64,000 nucleotides of DNA from CAVPGP01 sp963718065 (GCA_963718065.1 CAVQYE010000017.1:135875-199874); one strand, 5' to 3'; positions 1-10,604 are shown, counted from the stretch's first letter. Numbers and translations: made by a program. Notes: a model not told the origin generated them from the letters alone.

Positions 1-135
1 CCGATCGTCTTGGCGAGACCCGACCGGCGAATCCCGGCATCCGTGGGCGCCCTGACTGAGAGTCGGGTCCGACCCGGATGCGGCAGGGCGCCGCCTGGGT
101 GAGGCTGCCGGCAGACAGAAAGGACGTTGCCCGAC

Positions 136-558
136 ATGAGCCTCACCGCTTCTGCCCGTTCGCTGCCCGGAACGCTCCGGCAGGCAGTCCTGATCGACGG
201 GCGCCACCGGCTGACCACCGACGAGCCCAGACGCCTCGGCGGCGAGGAGAGTGCTCCGGCGCCGCACGAGCTCTTGCCGGCTGCGCTCGCGGCCTGTATC
301 TCGACGACGCTCGTCATGTACGGCCGGACGAAACACTGGGATCTCGGCGAGGTCACGGTGGACGTCACCTACGATCACGAGGCCGTTCCGAGGAGATTCG
401 AGATCGACATCTGCCTGACCGGCGACCTCGACGAGCAGCAGCTGGGACGACTCGAGAAGGTCGCCGCGGCGTGCCCGATCCGCCGTTCGATCGAAACGGG
501 ATTCGAGTTCGCGGAGCGCTTCGAGTGCCGCCCCTCGGACGTACTCGTATCGACCTGA
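136..558 (+). CDS. OsmC-family peroxiredoxin
   Basis: A 140-residue OsmC/Ohr-fold protein. Members of this family are cytoplasmic thiol peroxidases that reduce organic hydroperoxides with two cysteines. The two expected cysteines are visible: Cys54 in 'LAACIST' and Cys113 in 'AACPIR', with the family's Pro/His-rich 'PAPHELLPAALAAC' helix start. ATG 136 is chosen because AGAAAGGA sits 11 bases upstream; an in-frame TTG at 127 is possible but crowds that site. The gene converges on the YbaK-type gene that ends at 562. The substrate cannot be told from sequence. Confidence 0.85.
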   Translation: MSLTASARSLPGTLRQAVLIDGRHRLTTDEPRRLGGEESAPAPHELLPAALAACISTTLVMYGRTKHWDLGEVTVDVTYDHEAVPRRFEIDICLTGDLDEQQLGRLEKVAAACPIRRSIETGFEFAERFECRPSDVLVST

Positions 559-561
559 CGG

Positions 562-1253
562 TCAGTCCGCGTGGATGTCTGCGATCTCCGCCTCGGTGAG
601 GCTCACCAGATCCTTGGTCCTCATCCGTACCGACTGCTCGTGCGACCCGGCCTCCAGGACCACGGAGTCACGCTCCGCCACTCTGCTGTCGACGATCACG
701 CGGTCGCCCGCAGGGCCGCCGAACGGTGGCACGGCGCCTAGCTCGAAGCTTGGGTACGCGCCTGCGAGCTCGGTCTCCGTGGCGAGGCGGCACGTCTTCT
801 TGCCGCCCGCGACCAGGCCACGTGCCTTGTGCAGGTCGAGACGGTCCGAAGCCGAGACGACGGCACGCACGTAACCGGCGGCCGTGGCGAGGACGATCGT
901 CTTCGCGACCTCGGCGGGCGGGATCCCGACTGCTTCGGCCTCGGCGGCCGCACGTTCCGTCCGCTCGTGCCGAATCAACTCGTGGTCGATCCCTTCGCCG
1001 GCGAGCAGTTGCTTGATCTCGAAAGCTGCTGAGTCTCGTTCCGATTGGGCGTGTGGCGGCCTGATGATTGCATCGGTGCCGGGATAGAAGATGCTTTCCT
1101 GCCCGTCCTCCCACCGAACTCGAAAGTGCTCGGCGCCGGCTCGCCGAGAACAGCGAGCACCTTCCCCGTCCGCCCCGGAACCCCGACTCGGTGAGCGGCG
1201 ACCTCGACCACGTCACCGATCTGTGCGCGGTGCTGAAGAGACGTGTACGGCAT
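562..1253 (-). CDS. DUF1918 + YbaK/ProX-type deacylase fusion (one frameshift)
   Basis: Two domains in one gene. The N-terminal part, starting 'MPYTSLQHRAQIGDVVEVA', is a DUF1918 small beta-barrel domain. The C-terminal ~138 residues are a YbaK/EbsC domain, a family that hydrolyses mischarged aminoacyl-tRNA such as Ala- or Cys-tRNA-Pro. The conserved Lys (AKTIV) and the 'GKKTCRLATE' and 'GAVPPFG' segments are present. The frame breaks near 1140; downstream the sequence resumes as 'HFRVRWEDGQESIFYPGTDA', which completes the DUF1918 fold. The start at 1253 has an AGGAGG site 4-9 bases upstream. It overlaps the tail of the ATP-grasp gene. An error in the consensus is more likely than a dead gene. 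Confidence 0.75.
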
Positions 1254-2229
1254 GGCTCCTCCTTCTGATGGACGCACGGTCATGGTCGTCCTGCGACGGC
1301 CGGACGTCATCGGGACAAGTACTGATCTGCGCGGGGTTACTGATTGTGGTCGATCTGCACTGGGTGGCTCGGGCGTGCTCCGGTCTCGGCAGCACGCCGA
1401 GCGCCGTCGCCGCTTCGGCGAAGACGTCGCCGCCCGGCAGCGAGTAGGCCGCGTCGAAGTCGACCGCTCCGTTCAGCTCGATCACGGAGTAGGAGCCATC
1501 CGGGAGCGGCAGCAGGTCGACACCGACCAGATCGGCCTCGACCGTGGCGGCTGCGGCTACTGCGAGCGCACACGCCTCCAGGCTCGGATCGGCCGGCTGC
1601 CTGGTGCCACCAACGGAGATGTTGGTGCGCCACTCGCCCGGTGCAGCCAGGCGCTCGACAGAGCCGACCACGCGGTATCCGGCGACGATCAGTCGCAGGT
1701 CGCGACCGGCGGACGGAACAACCTCCTGGACGAGGACGCCGTGGCGGCGGAACCACCGGCGCCCGGCGAAGTCGGCGAGAGCTTGGCGCACGTCACTGTC
1801 CGTCAGGCAGAGGCGAACGTCCTTGCCCCAGCTCCCGAACCTCGGCTTCAGCACGATCGGCGGGCGCGGGACGGCTGAGCCGCTGCCCGCTCTCAGAAGC
1901 GTCGTCCGTGGGTGGGGGATTCCCGCGCGGTTGAGCGCGAGCGCCGTCCGCAGTTTGTCATGGGTGGCGAGCAACGTGCGGACGGGGTTCAGCACGCGAA
2001 GCTCGCCACGTTCCATCCAGAGCAGTTCCAGCAGGCCCGGCTCGATGCCGTCAAGCGTCGGCAAGACGTCGAGTCTCGCGAGCCCGACGTCGAAGTCGCC
2101 GAGGCGTGCGCGGGCGGCCGCCGGCTCGACGAGCTCACAGTCGATCCCGAGCGCCGGCCATGCCCCCATGAGGATCCGGTTCGTCTCGTTTGACCGAGTG
2201 CCGAGCAGTGCGACGCGTGGTGCCTTCAC
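1213..2229 (-). CDS. RimK/LysX-like ATP-grasp ligase
   Basis: A 338-residue ATP-grasp protein. The order fits RimK/LysX-type enzymes, which join an amino acid or amine to a carboxylate using ATP. An N-terminal pre-ATP-grasp domain (VALLGTRSNETNRIL) is followed by 'DKLRTALALNRAGIPHPRT', the ATP-binding lysine segment 'PIVLKPRFGSWGKDV', and metal-ligand residues in 'GVDLLPLPDGSYSVIELNG'. The start is GTG 2229. The last ~45 residues are low-complexity and overlap the start of the DUF1918 gene, so the true end may be slightly earlier. The substrate is unknown; the neighbours give no clear pathway. Confidence 0.75.
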   Translation of the reverse strand: MKAPRVALLGTRSNETNRILMGAWPALGIDCELVEPAAARARLGDFDVGLARLDVLPTLDGIEPGLLELLWMERGELRVLNPVRTLLATHDKLRTALALNRAGIPHPRTTLLRAGSGSAVPRPPIVLKPRFGSWGKDVRLCLTDSDVRQALADFAGRRWFRRHGVLVQEVVPSAGRDLRLIVAGYRVVGSVERLAAPGEWRTNISVGGTRQPADPSLEACALAVAAAATVEADLVGVDLLPLPDGSYSVIELNGAVDFDAAYSLPGGDVFAEAATALGVLPRPEHARATQCRSTTISNPAQISTCPDDVRPSQDDHDRASIRRRSHAVHVSSAPRTDR

Positions 2230-2355
2230 CGGTGCGGCCTCCCGCTGTTGGTCTTTTCATCTCCCGCAGCCGGCGCGGACGGCTCGGGGGAAGGCCGGAG
2301 ACCGGTGCGGCGAAGTACCGAGTTGGCTGTTACGCCCCGGCTCACACGGCGGCGC

Positions 2356-3746
2356 TCAAGCGGCGCTGTCGAGGGCCCGGCCCGCGGTGCGTCCCGTCGC
2401 CCGCGCGATGTAGCTGCGGTACCAGGAGAAGCTCGACTTCGGGATCCGCTCGAGCGTCGGGAACTCGACGTAGACGATCCCGAACCGGCGCGCGTAGCCT
2501 TCCGTCCACTCGAAGTTGTCGAGCAGCGTCCAGGCGAAGTAGCCCTGGACCGGCACGTCCATGGCGATGGCACGCCGCACGGCCTCGACGTGCGCCTCGA
2601 GATAGGCCTGGCGCTCCGGGTCGTGCACGGACCCGTCGTGCCCCCGCGCATCCGCGTACGAGGCCCCGTTCTCGGCGATCAAGATCGCGGGCGGCGCGTA
2701 GTCGTCTCGCAGGCGTAGCAGCAAGTCGTAGAGCCCATCCGGCCGGACGACCCAGCCCAGATCGGTGTGTTGGCGGCCGTCCTGGTGCAGCACCCGCACC
2801 TTGCCGTCGCCGGTCCTCGACACGACGCGAGGCTGGTAGTAGTTGACGCCGAGGAAGTCGAGCGGAGCCGCCATCGCTGCGAGGTCGCCGTCGTGGACGA
2901 GTCGCGGGTCGAGCGGCAGCCGTGCGAGGGAGTCCGCTGGATACTCGCCGCGGAAAACCGGGTCGAGGAACCAGCGGTTCCGCTCGCCGTCGAGCTCGTG
3001 CGCGGCGTAGGCGTCGGCCGGCGCGTCGGTTGCGGGATAGATCGGCTCGAGATCGAGCGTGATCCCGACGTGCGCGCCCGGCGACTCGCGCCTGATCAGC
3101 TCGACGGCGAGGCCGTGCGAAAGCAGAACGTGGTGCGCCGCCGCGAGGGCGTCGGGCATCGACACGCGCCCCGGCGCGTGGACGCCCTGGCCGTAGCCGA
3201 GCCAAGAGATCACCCAGGGCTCGTTGTGAGTGATCCAGTTCTTGACGCGGTCACCGAGTCGCTGAGCGACGACCTCGGCGTACTCGCAGAAGGCCTCCAC
3301 CGTCGCGCGATCCGGCCAGCCGCCGGCGTCCTCGAGTGCGACGGGCAGGTCCCAGTGGTAGAGGGTGACGAGCGGCTCGATGCCGGCGGCGAGCAGCGCG
3401 TCGACGAGCCGGTCGTAGAAGTCGAGTCCCCGTTCGTTGACGGGGCCGCACCCGTTCGGCAGTACGCGAGGCCACGCGACGGAGAGCCGAAACGCGTTCA
3501 CGCCCAGCTCGCGGAGCAGCGCGATGTCCTCGGGATACCGGTGGTAGAAGTCGCAGGCCACCGCACCGCTCTCACCGTTCCGGACCTTGCCGGGGGTGGC
3601 GCAAAAGCGATCCCAGATGCTCTCCCCGCGACCGTCCTCGGAGACGGCGCCCTCGACCTGGTACGCGGCGGTCGCGGTGCCCCAGAGAAAGCCGGTGGAA
3701 AGTCATGCAGGGCCACGTGCGGAAGCGTCGGTAATCGAGGGGTCAT
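2356..3746 (-). CDS. GH1 beta-glycosidase (one frameshift near the N-terminus)
   Basis: A glycoside hydrolase family 1 TIM-barrel enzyme (retaining beta-glucosidase, beta-mannosidase or similar), about 463 residues when joined. The acid/base glutamate lies in 'THNEPW' and the nucleophile glutamate in 'LIAENGAS'. The C-terminal 'GYFAWTLLDNFEW' sugar-binding motif is intact. The N-terminal 'PHVALHDFPPAF' and the following 'LWGTATAAYQVEGA' are in different frames, with the shift near 3687 at a short G run. ATG 3746 is chosen because it starts the correct N-terminus. No signal peptide is seen, so it is probably cytoplasmic and acts on sugars imported by the neighbouring ABC transporter, which it faces divergently. 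Confidence 0.88.
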
Positions 3747-3970
3747 TAAGGTCTCTTGATCGGATTAGCAGAGCGGTTATGGGTCCCCGCAGTTTGCGGG
3801 CGGAGAGCGACGGGGGAGATGCCGGCTCGAGGCGCTGTGCAGACACTGGATGCCGTCACGGGGGACCGGGGCGATGGGTGCTTCCGACCGGCGAGGTGAA
3901 GTCAAGGCGTGTCTACGCGTCCTTCGGGAAGCGAATCGAGACCTCGACGAGGAGGAGGCAATTCGGAATC

Positions 3971-5725
3971 ATGGCAAACCGGAGAAAGCGACCCGGGTTG
4001 TCGGTCTCAGCCTGTTGCTGGTTCGGCCTCGCCGTGGTCGCGTTCGTGACGGCCGGTGGCGCCGGCGCCAAGCAGCAGGGGTGCTCCGCCCTCCCGCGCG
4101 GGCAGACGCTGTACACGACGGGCACCATGTGGGGCCCGTACAGCGATCTCAACCCCTTCAAGAACTGGGACTACGTCACCGGAACGGTCGGGCTCGTCTA
4201 CGAGACGCCCGTTCCGTTACGACCCGCTCAAGGACAAGTTCATCCCGTGGCTGGCGACGAAGGGAACGCTGGACGAAGAAGAACGTCTATGTCGATGACG
4301 CGTTCGGCAAGGCGTCAAGTGGAGTGACGGCAAGCGCTTCACCGCCGCCGACGTCAAGTTCACGTATCGACAAGCTCAAGATCCAGACGCCACTCCGCAA
4401 CACAGGCTGTGGACGACGGGCCTGAAGAACGTCGACGACGTCCGGGCAACAAGGTCGACGTTCACGTTCGCGGGCACGCCGAACTACCAGGAGTGGGACA
4501 ACTACCTGTTCAACATTCCGATCGTGCCGCAGCACGTCTGGCGGGGCTACACGAGCAACCAGATCGTCAGCGGCAACACGAACGACGTCAAGAAGCTGAT
4601 CGGTACCGGGCCCTACACCTACGACAGCGGTCTGAACTCCCAGGAGACGTTCACCTGGCAGCGGAGGAGCGGCTGGTGGGCGACGAAGGCGCTCGGAATG
4701 ACCGTCAAGCCCGAGTACATCGTCGACATCTACAACGGCAGCAATGCCTCGTCGCTTGCGAACCTGCTGGCCGGCAACATCGACATCAGCAACAACTTCG
4801 TGCCGGGCATCAACAGGCAGGTCGGGGGCAAGATCGGCACGTACTTCCCAAGACGCCGTACATGCTGGCCGGGAACACGGCGTGGATGTTCCCCAACACG
4901 ACGCGGAAGCCGCTGAACGACCGGGTGTTCCGTCGGGCGTTGGCGTCCTCGATCAACGTGAACCGGATCGTCGACGGCCGACTACGGCAACATCGTCACC
5001 AAGGCGAACCCGACCGGCCTGCTGCCGATCTGGAACAAGTACGTCGACAAGAACGTCGTCAAGCAGTACGGCTTCTCGTACAACATCACCAAGGCGAAGG
5101 CGACTGCTGGCCGGGGCCGGCTACAAGGACATCGAACGGTGACGGGTTCGTCGAGAACAAGGACGGCTCGAGGATCAACCTCAACATCATCGTCCCGAAC
5201 GGCTGGTCGGACTGGATGACCGCGATCCAGATCATCTCCGACAGCGCCAAGGACGCCGGGATCCGGATCACGCCGGCGTATCCGGACTACAACACGCTGG
5301 TCGACGACCGCGGCCATGGCCGCTACGACCTGGTGATCGGCAACGACCGGCAGCTCAGCAACACGCCGTGGACGTACTACGACTACCTGTTCCGGCTGCC
5401 GATCCGCGAGAACCAGACGACCGTGAACTACGAGCGGTACACGAACCCGACCGCCTGGAAGCTGACGCAGCAGCTCGACAGGACGCCGACGAGCAATCAG
5501 GCGGCGATGAAGTCGATGATGTCGCAAGCTGCAGACGATCTTCCTCACGGACCTGCCGGTGATTCCGCTTTGGTACAACGGCGTCTGGGCGCAGTGGAAC
5601 ATCGACCCAGTGGACGAACTGGCCGTCGTCCAAGGGCACGAATGTCCAGAACTGCCCGCGTTCTGGCGCGAACTACTTCCAGATGACGCGGCATCAAGAT
5701 GCTGTCCCAGCTCAAGGCGCGCTAG
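3971..5725 (+). CDS. ABC transporter family-5 solute-binding protein (heavily frameshifted)
   Basis: An exported substrate-binding protein of the oligopeptide/nickel family 5. The start ATG 3971 follows a GGAGGAGG stretch and leads into a signal peptide (KRKRPG-like charge, hydrophobic run, 'AGGAGAKQQG'). Family-5 landmarks appear in successive frames: 'LNPFKNWDYVTGTVGLVYET', 'GVKWSDGKRFTAADVKFTY', 'IVPQHVW', 'LIGTGPYTYDSG' and 'DLPVIPLWYNGVW'. At least eight indels break the frame (near 4212, 4270, 4300, 4430, 4850, 4978, 5100, 5140, 5525 and 5610). The end is taken as TAG 5723-5725. Next to GH1 and GH130 the ligand is more likely a beta-linked oligosaccharide than a peptide; Thermotoga has family-5 proteins that bind cellobiose or mannobiose. 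Confidence 0.8.
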
Positions 5726-5797
5726 CGTGGACGTACGGGCCGAGCTGGTCGATCGTCGCCTCCTCCGGCCTCCGGGCCGGGGGCGGCGACGGCCGCA

Positions 5798-6811
5798 GTG
5801 AGCGGGTCGAGGTGCGCACGTGAGCGCTACTTCGCCCGGAAGCTCGTGACGTACCTCATCACGTTCTTTGTCGCCGTCAGCATCGACTGGGCGATCCCGC
5901 GCTTCATGCCCGGCGACCCGGTTCAGGGGCTGATCTCGCGCATGCATGCGCAGCCGGAGTCGGCCGAGGCGATCTCCGGCTACTACACGAAGGCATTCGG
6001 CCTCGACGTGCCCCTCTGGAAGCAGTACCTCAACTTCTGGGTCGCGCTCTTCCACGGCGATCTCGGCACCAGCATCTGGCAGTTCCCGCGCCCCGTCTCG
6101 AGCGTGATCCTGCATGCCGTCCCGTACACGCTGGCGCTGCTGATCCCCGCGATCGCACTCAGCTTCCTCGCCGGCAACAAGGTCGGCGCGCTGGCCGCTC
6201 GCCGGAAGGTGCTCGACAACACGGTCCTCCCGCTCGGCTACATGCTGACCGCGACGCCGTACATGTGGCTCGCGATCGTGCTCGCCTACGTGTTCGGCTC
6301 GGTGCTCGGCATCTTCCCGCTCTCAGGCGCCTACAGCTACGCGCTCCAGCCCGAGCTGTCGTGGGAATTCGTGTCCAGCTTCCTCTACCACTGGTTCCTG
6401 CCGTTCATGTCGCTCTTCCTCGTCGGCTTCGGCGGCTGGGCGATCGGGATGCGGAACATGATCATCTACGAGCTCGAGTCCGACTACTCGCACTATCTCG
6501 AGGACGCTCGGCGCGCCGCGCCGGCTGGTACGCACGCTACGCCTACCGCAACGCACTGCTGCCGCAGATCACCGGCCTCGCGCTCGCGCTCGGCGCGGTC
6601 GTGGCGCGGCGCGCTCGTCACCGAGGTCGTCTTCACCTACCCGGGCCTCGGCAGCATGATCTTGACCGCGATCCAGAACCGCGACTACTTCCTGCTGCAG
6701 GGCATCTTCCTGTTCATCATCGTCGGCGTCCTCGTCGCCAACTTCATCGTGGACGTCTCCTACGTGATGATCGATCCGAGGACACGACATCGGCATGCAG
6801 GGCGGGAAATG
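5798..6811 (+). CDS. ABC transporter permease, DppB-type (frameshifted)
   Basis: The first inner-membrane permease of the Opp/Dpp-like importer. It opens with 'VTYLITFFVAVSIDWAIPRF' and has about six membrane spans. The family N-terminal region with 'MPGDPVQGLI' and the EAA-like loop around 'ARYAYRNALLPQITGLAL' are visible. The frame changes near 6515, 6600 and 6785. In the corrected frame it ends at TGA 6809-6811, which overlaps the next permease ATG at 6808, the usual coupling in these operons. GTG 5798 is the only in-frame start seen. Confidence 0.82.
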
Positions 6812-7747
6812 ACCCGCGTCGGCCTCGATCTCAATGAGCCGTCGGCATCCGTGGCGGGCACGCCGCGCGGTCGAGCCGGCGCCCGCGGCGCCGAGGCGGT
6901 TCCGCAAGCCCGAGTTCCTCTACTTCGCGCTTCGCAACCGCAAGCTCGCGATCGGCCTCACCCTCGTCCTGCTGATGCTCTTGATCGCGATCGTCGGCCC
7001 GTGGCTCACCGACGAGACTCCGCTCGGCTTCGGCGCGATCCCGAACGATCCGCCGTCGAGTGAGCACTGGTTCGGCACGACGTCGTCGGGCCAGGACGTC
7101 TATGCCCAGTTCGTGTACGGGCTGCGGGCGAGCTTCGTCGTCGGCGTGCTCGGCGGCGGTATCGCAGCGCTGATCGGGATGATCGTCGGCTTCACCGCGG
7201 GCTACCGCGGCGGGATGGTCGACGAGATCCTGAACATGTTCACGAACGTCGTGCTCGTGATCCCCACGCTCGCCGTGCTGATCATCGTCGCCGCGTACTC
7301 GACGGTTCGAGGACTTCGTGACCGAGGCGCTCTTCATCGGCTTGACGTCGTGGCCCTGGGCGGCTCGCGCGGTGCGCGCGCAGACGTTCTCGCTCGTCTC
7401 GCGGGACTTCGTCGACATGGCGCGGCTGAGCGGGCAACGAGGTTCGCAGATCGTCTTCCGCGAGATCGCGCCGAACATGAGCTCCTACCTCGCTGATGAT
7501 GTTCATCCTCCTCTTCGGAGGCGCGATCCTGATCGGCGCCACGCTCGACTTCATCGGGCTCGGCCCGTCGGACGCGATCTCGCTGGGACTGATGATGAAC
7601 AACGCGGTTCTTTGGAGCGCGCTCCTGCTCGGAACCTGGTGGTGGTTCATCCCGCCGGGGCTCGGGATCATGGCGCTCGTCGGCGGTCTCTACGTGATGA
7701 ACGTCGGCCTCGACGAGCTCTTCAACCCGCGGCTGCGGGAGCTCTGA
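6808..7747 (+). CDS. ABC transporter permease, DppC-type (frameshifted)
   Basis: The second permease of the importer. A cytoplasmic N-terminal arm leads to 'RKLAIGLTLVLLMLLIAIVG' (first membrane span), the periplasmic 'EHWFGTTSSGQDVYAQFVYG' motif typical of DppC proteins, and the EAA loop 'ARAVRAQTFSLVSRDFVDMA'. The frame shifts near 6870, 7305 and 7490; the last segment ends 'LDELFNPRLREL'. The start at ATG 6808 is inferred from its overlap with the upstream stop; ATG 6834 is an alternative in the downstream frame. It is followed one base later by the ATPase gene. Confidence 0.82.
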
Positions 7748-7748
7748 G

Positions 7749-8697
7749 ATGAGCCTCACGGTCGAGAACCTGAAGGTCTACTACCGGAGCCTGAAGGGCG
7801 ACGTCCAGGCGCTCGAGGACGTGACGTTCTCGACTGCAGACGGGGAGATCATGGGCCTTGCCGGCGAGTCCGGCTGCGGCAAGTCGACGCTCGGCAAGAG
7901 CCTCGTCCGCCTCGACGGCCGGATGAAGTACATGGGGGGCCACGTCGAGCTCGACCACGTGGAGCTGCCGTTGTGGGACTCCGCTGCGATGAACCCCTTC
8001 CGCTTCAAGGAGGTCGCCGATCGTTCCGCAGTACGCGATGAGCGCGCTGAACCCGACCCGCAAGCTCGGCGTGATGGTGTCCGAGCTCCTCGAGTCCCGC
8101 GGCGTGCACGCGGAGGACAAGGTGGTGGAGTTGCGCCGGCGCCTCGAGCTCGTCGGGCTCTCCGCCGAGGTGCTCGAGCTCTACCCGATCGAGCTCTCCG
8201 GCGGCATGAAGCAGCGGGTCGTGATGGTGGTCTCGAGCCTGCTCGATCCGTCGCTGCTGATCGCCGACGAGATCACGTCCGCCCTGGACGTGTCGACCCA
8301 GAAGGCGGTGGCGAAAGCGCTCGTCGAGTTCCGCGACCGCGGTTTCGTCAAGAGCATGATCGTGATCACGCATGACCTCTCGGTGCTGTACCAGATCGCC
8401 GACACGATCCTCGTCATGTACGCAGGGCAGCTGGCCGAGAAGGGCCCCACCGAGACGATCATCGGCGCGGCGGCCCACCCCTACACGCAGCTGCTGATCT
8501 CGTCCCTGCCGGAGGTCGGCGTCACCTACGCGACCAACAAGCTGAGCGGGATCCCCGGCACGCCGCCGTCGCTGCTGACCCCGCCTGAAGGCTGCCGGTT
8601 CCGGGACCGCTGTCCGCTTGCGAACGCTCGTTGCCTGCAGACGCCTCGAACCGTCGAAGTCGAGCCCGGACACGTCGTCGCCTGCTGGGAGGCGTGA
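7749..8697 (+). CDS. ABC transporter ATP-binding protein, DppD-type (one frameshift)
   Basis: The first ATPase of the importer. Walker A is 'GESGCGKST', the signature is 'LSGGMKQRV', and Walker B with the catalytic Glu is 'LLIADEITS', followed by the switch histidine in 'VITHDLS'. The C-terminal oligopeptide-transporter Cys motif 'CRFRDRCPLANARC' is present; in relatives this region can bind an Fe-S cluster or metal. One extra base near 8014 breaks the Q-loop region ('IVPQYAMSALNP'). The start is ATG 7749 and the gene ends four bases before its partner ATPase. Confidence 0.88.
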
Positions 8698-8701
8698 CGC
8701 G

Positions 8702-9598
8702 ATGCTGACGCTCGACCACGTCTCGAAGGTCTACAAGGTCGGGACGTTCGGCGGGAAGGAGCTCACCGCCGTCCGCGATGCAAGCTTCGAGGTGGCACCC
8801 GGAGAGGTCGTGTCCCTGATCGGCGAGAGCGGCAGCGGAAAGAGCACAATCGGCCGGATGATCCTCTGCCTCTCGTCCGTCACGACGGGCTCGATCACCT
8901 TCGACGGGATCGACGTCTCGAGCCTCCGGCGGTCGGCGCTGAAGAGCTACTACGGCCGCGTGCAGGGCGTCTTCCAGGACCCGTTCAGCTCGTACAACCC
9001 GATCTTCAAGATCGACCGGATCTTCACGATGGTCCGCGATGCGTTCTTCCCGGGCATCAGCCGCGGCGATTGGAACGAGCGATTGGCTTCGTCGCTCGAC
9101 GCGGTGTCCCTGAACCCCGACGACGTTCTGCACAAGTACCCGCACCAGCTGAGCGGCGGCCAGCTCCAGCGTCTGCTCGTTGCGCGCGCACTGCTGCTCG
9201 ACATCGAGTTCCTCGTCGCGGATGAGATCATCAGCATGCTCGACGCCTCGACGCGGATCGACGTCCTGAACTTGCTCGGTGACCTGAAGGAGCGCGGCCT
9301 CGGCATCCTCTTCATCACCCACGATCTCTCGCTCGGCAACTACATCAGCGATCGCACGGTGATCCTCCGGCACGGCAGCATCGTCGAGCTGGGGCCGACA
9401 GCGATGGTCTTCGGAGAGCCCGCCCACGCCTACACGAAGATGCTCCTGGCGTCGGTGCCGCAGATCCATCGCAAGTGGGACATGAACGGGGATGGAGAGC
9501 CCGACCTGGAGCGCCTCTCACTCGGCTCGGTCGGCGAGGCTGCCGAGCTCGTCGAGATCGGCGACCAGCACTACGTCGCGGTCGACGGCGGTCGATGA
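8702..9598 (+). CDS. ABC transporter ATP-binding protein, DppF-type
   Basis: The second ATPase of the importer, intact at 298 residues. Walker A is 'GESGSGKST', the Q-loop lies in 'VQGVFQDPFSSYNP', the signature is 'LSGGQLQRL', and Walker B is 'FLVADEIISMLDAS' with the switch His in 'ITHDLS'. Where most relatives have DEPTSALD this protein has DEIISMLD; the catalytic Glu is kept. The C-terminus continues past the usual 'HPYT(R/K)' stretch with an acidic tail. Its stop overlaps the GH130 start (ATGA), so transporter and sugar enzyme are translated together. Confidence 0.9.
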   Translation: MLTLDHVSKVYKVGTFGGKELTAVRDASFEVAPGEVVSLIGESGSGKSTIGRMILCLSSVTTGSITFDGIDVSSLRRSALKSYYGRVQGVFQDPFSSYNPIFKIDRIFTMVRDAFFPGISRGDWNERLASSLDAVSLNPDDVLHKYPHQLSGGQLQRLLVARALLLDIEFLVADEIISMLDASTRIDVLNLLGDLKERGLGILFITHDLSLGNYISDRTVILRHGSIVELGPTAMVFGEPAHAYTKMLLASVPQIHRKWDMNGDGEPDLERLSLGSVGEAAELVEIGDQHYVAVDGGR

Positions 9599-10566
9599 AG
9601 CTCCCGTGGGAGGATCGTCCTCCCGGTTCAAACGAGCTGCTTTGGCGATCGGCCCGCAATCCGATCGTCCCGCGCGATCTCCTTCCTCGTTCGAACAGCA
9701 TCTTCAACTCGGCGGTCGTGCCGTTCGGAGATCGTTTCGCCGGAGTCTTCCGTGTCGACGACCGGCGGCGAACGATGAACCTCCACGCCGGCACGAGCGA
9801 CGACGGCATCGTCTGGCGGATCGAAGAGGAGCCGATCAACTTCCTGCCTGCCGACGAGCGGGTGCCCGAGATCCAGGAGTCGTTCACGCACGCCTACGAC
9901 CCGCGCGTGACGCCGCTCGACGGCCGTTTCTACGTCACGTGGTGCAACGGCTACCACGGGCCGACGATCGGCGTCGGCTGGACGGAGGACTTCGAACGCT
10001 TCCACCAGCTCGACAACGCGTTCCTGCCGTTCAACCGCAACGGTGTCCTCTTTCCGCGACGGATCGGCGGCAGCTACGCGATGCTGAGCCGTCCGAGCGA
10101 CGACGGCCACACGCCGTTCGGCGACGTGTACTACTCGGAGAGCCCCGACCTCGTGCACTGGGGCCGCCACCGGCACGTGCTGGCTCCCGAGCCGTGGTCG
10201 TGGGAGTCGACCAAGGTCGGCGCCGGACCGACCCCGATCGAGACCGACGCCGGCTGGCTGCTCCTCTACCACGGAGTTCTGACGTCGTGCAACGGCTTCG
10301 TCTACTCGGTGGGCGCCGCCCTGCTCGACCTCGATCGGCCCTGGCGCGTCATCGGCCGCGGGCGCGACTACCTGCTCTCGCCGCGGGAGACCTACGAGCA
10401 GGTCGGGGATGTCCCGAACGTCGTGTTCCCCTGCGCAGCGCTCGTCGACCGCGAGGCCGACCGGCTGACGCTCTACTACGGCGCTGCCGACACAGTCGTC
10501 TGCCTCGCCTACGGGCACCTTTCGGAGCTTGTCGACTTCGCGGGCGGTGCGCCGAGCCCGCTCTGA
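9595..10566 (+). CDS. GH130 family glycoside phosphorylase/hydrolase
   Basis: A five-bladed beta-propeller enzyme of glycoside hydrolase family 130, 323 residues and intact. The family's catalytic Asp region is visible in 'HAYDPRVTPLDGRFYVTW', and the substrate-pocket motif in 'KVGAGPTPIETDAGWLLLYHG'. GH130 members split beta-mannosides, most by phosphorolysis to mannose-1-phosphate (for example mannosyl-glucose or mannobiose phosphorylase), some by hydrolysis of beta-1,2-mannosides. There is no signal peptide, so it is cytoplasmic. Coupling by ATGA overlap to the importer ATPase says that the imported sugar contains beta-mannose, or a related beta-linked sugar. The exact specificity cannot be read here. 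Confidence 0.88.
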   Translation: MKLPWEDRPPGSNELLWRSARNPIVPRDLLPRSNSIFNSAVVPFGDRFAGVFRVDDRRRTMNLHAGTSDDGIVWRIEEEPINFLPADERVPEIQESFTHAYDPRVTPLDGRFYVTWCNGYHGPTIGVGWTEDFERFHQLDNAFLPFNRNGVLFPRRIGGSYAMLSRPSDDGHTPFGDVYYSESPDLVHWGRHRHVLAPEPWSWESTKVGAGPTPIETDAGWLLLYHGVLTSCNGFVYSVGAALLDLDRPWRVIGRGRDYLLSPRETYEQVGDVPNVVFPCAALVDREADRLTLYYGAADTVVCLAYGHLSELVDFAGGAPSPL

Positions 10567-10604
10567 GATCCGCTTACCGGCCGATCACGCGCGCGAGTCG
10601 TTCC

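Noticed and set aside
3971..5725. Programmed frameshifting in the binding-protein gene
   Set aside because: There are too many shifts, in both directions, at sites without slippery heptamers. Consensus error is simpler.
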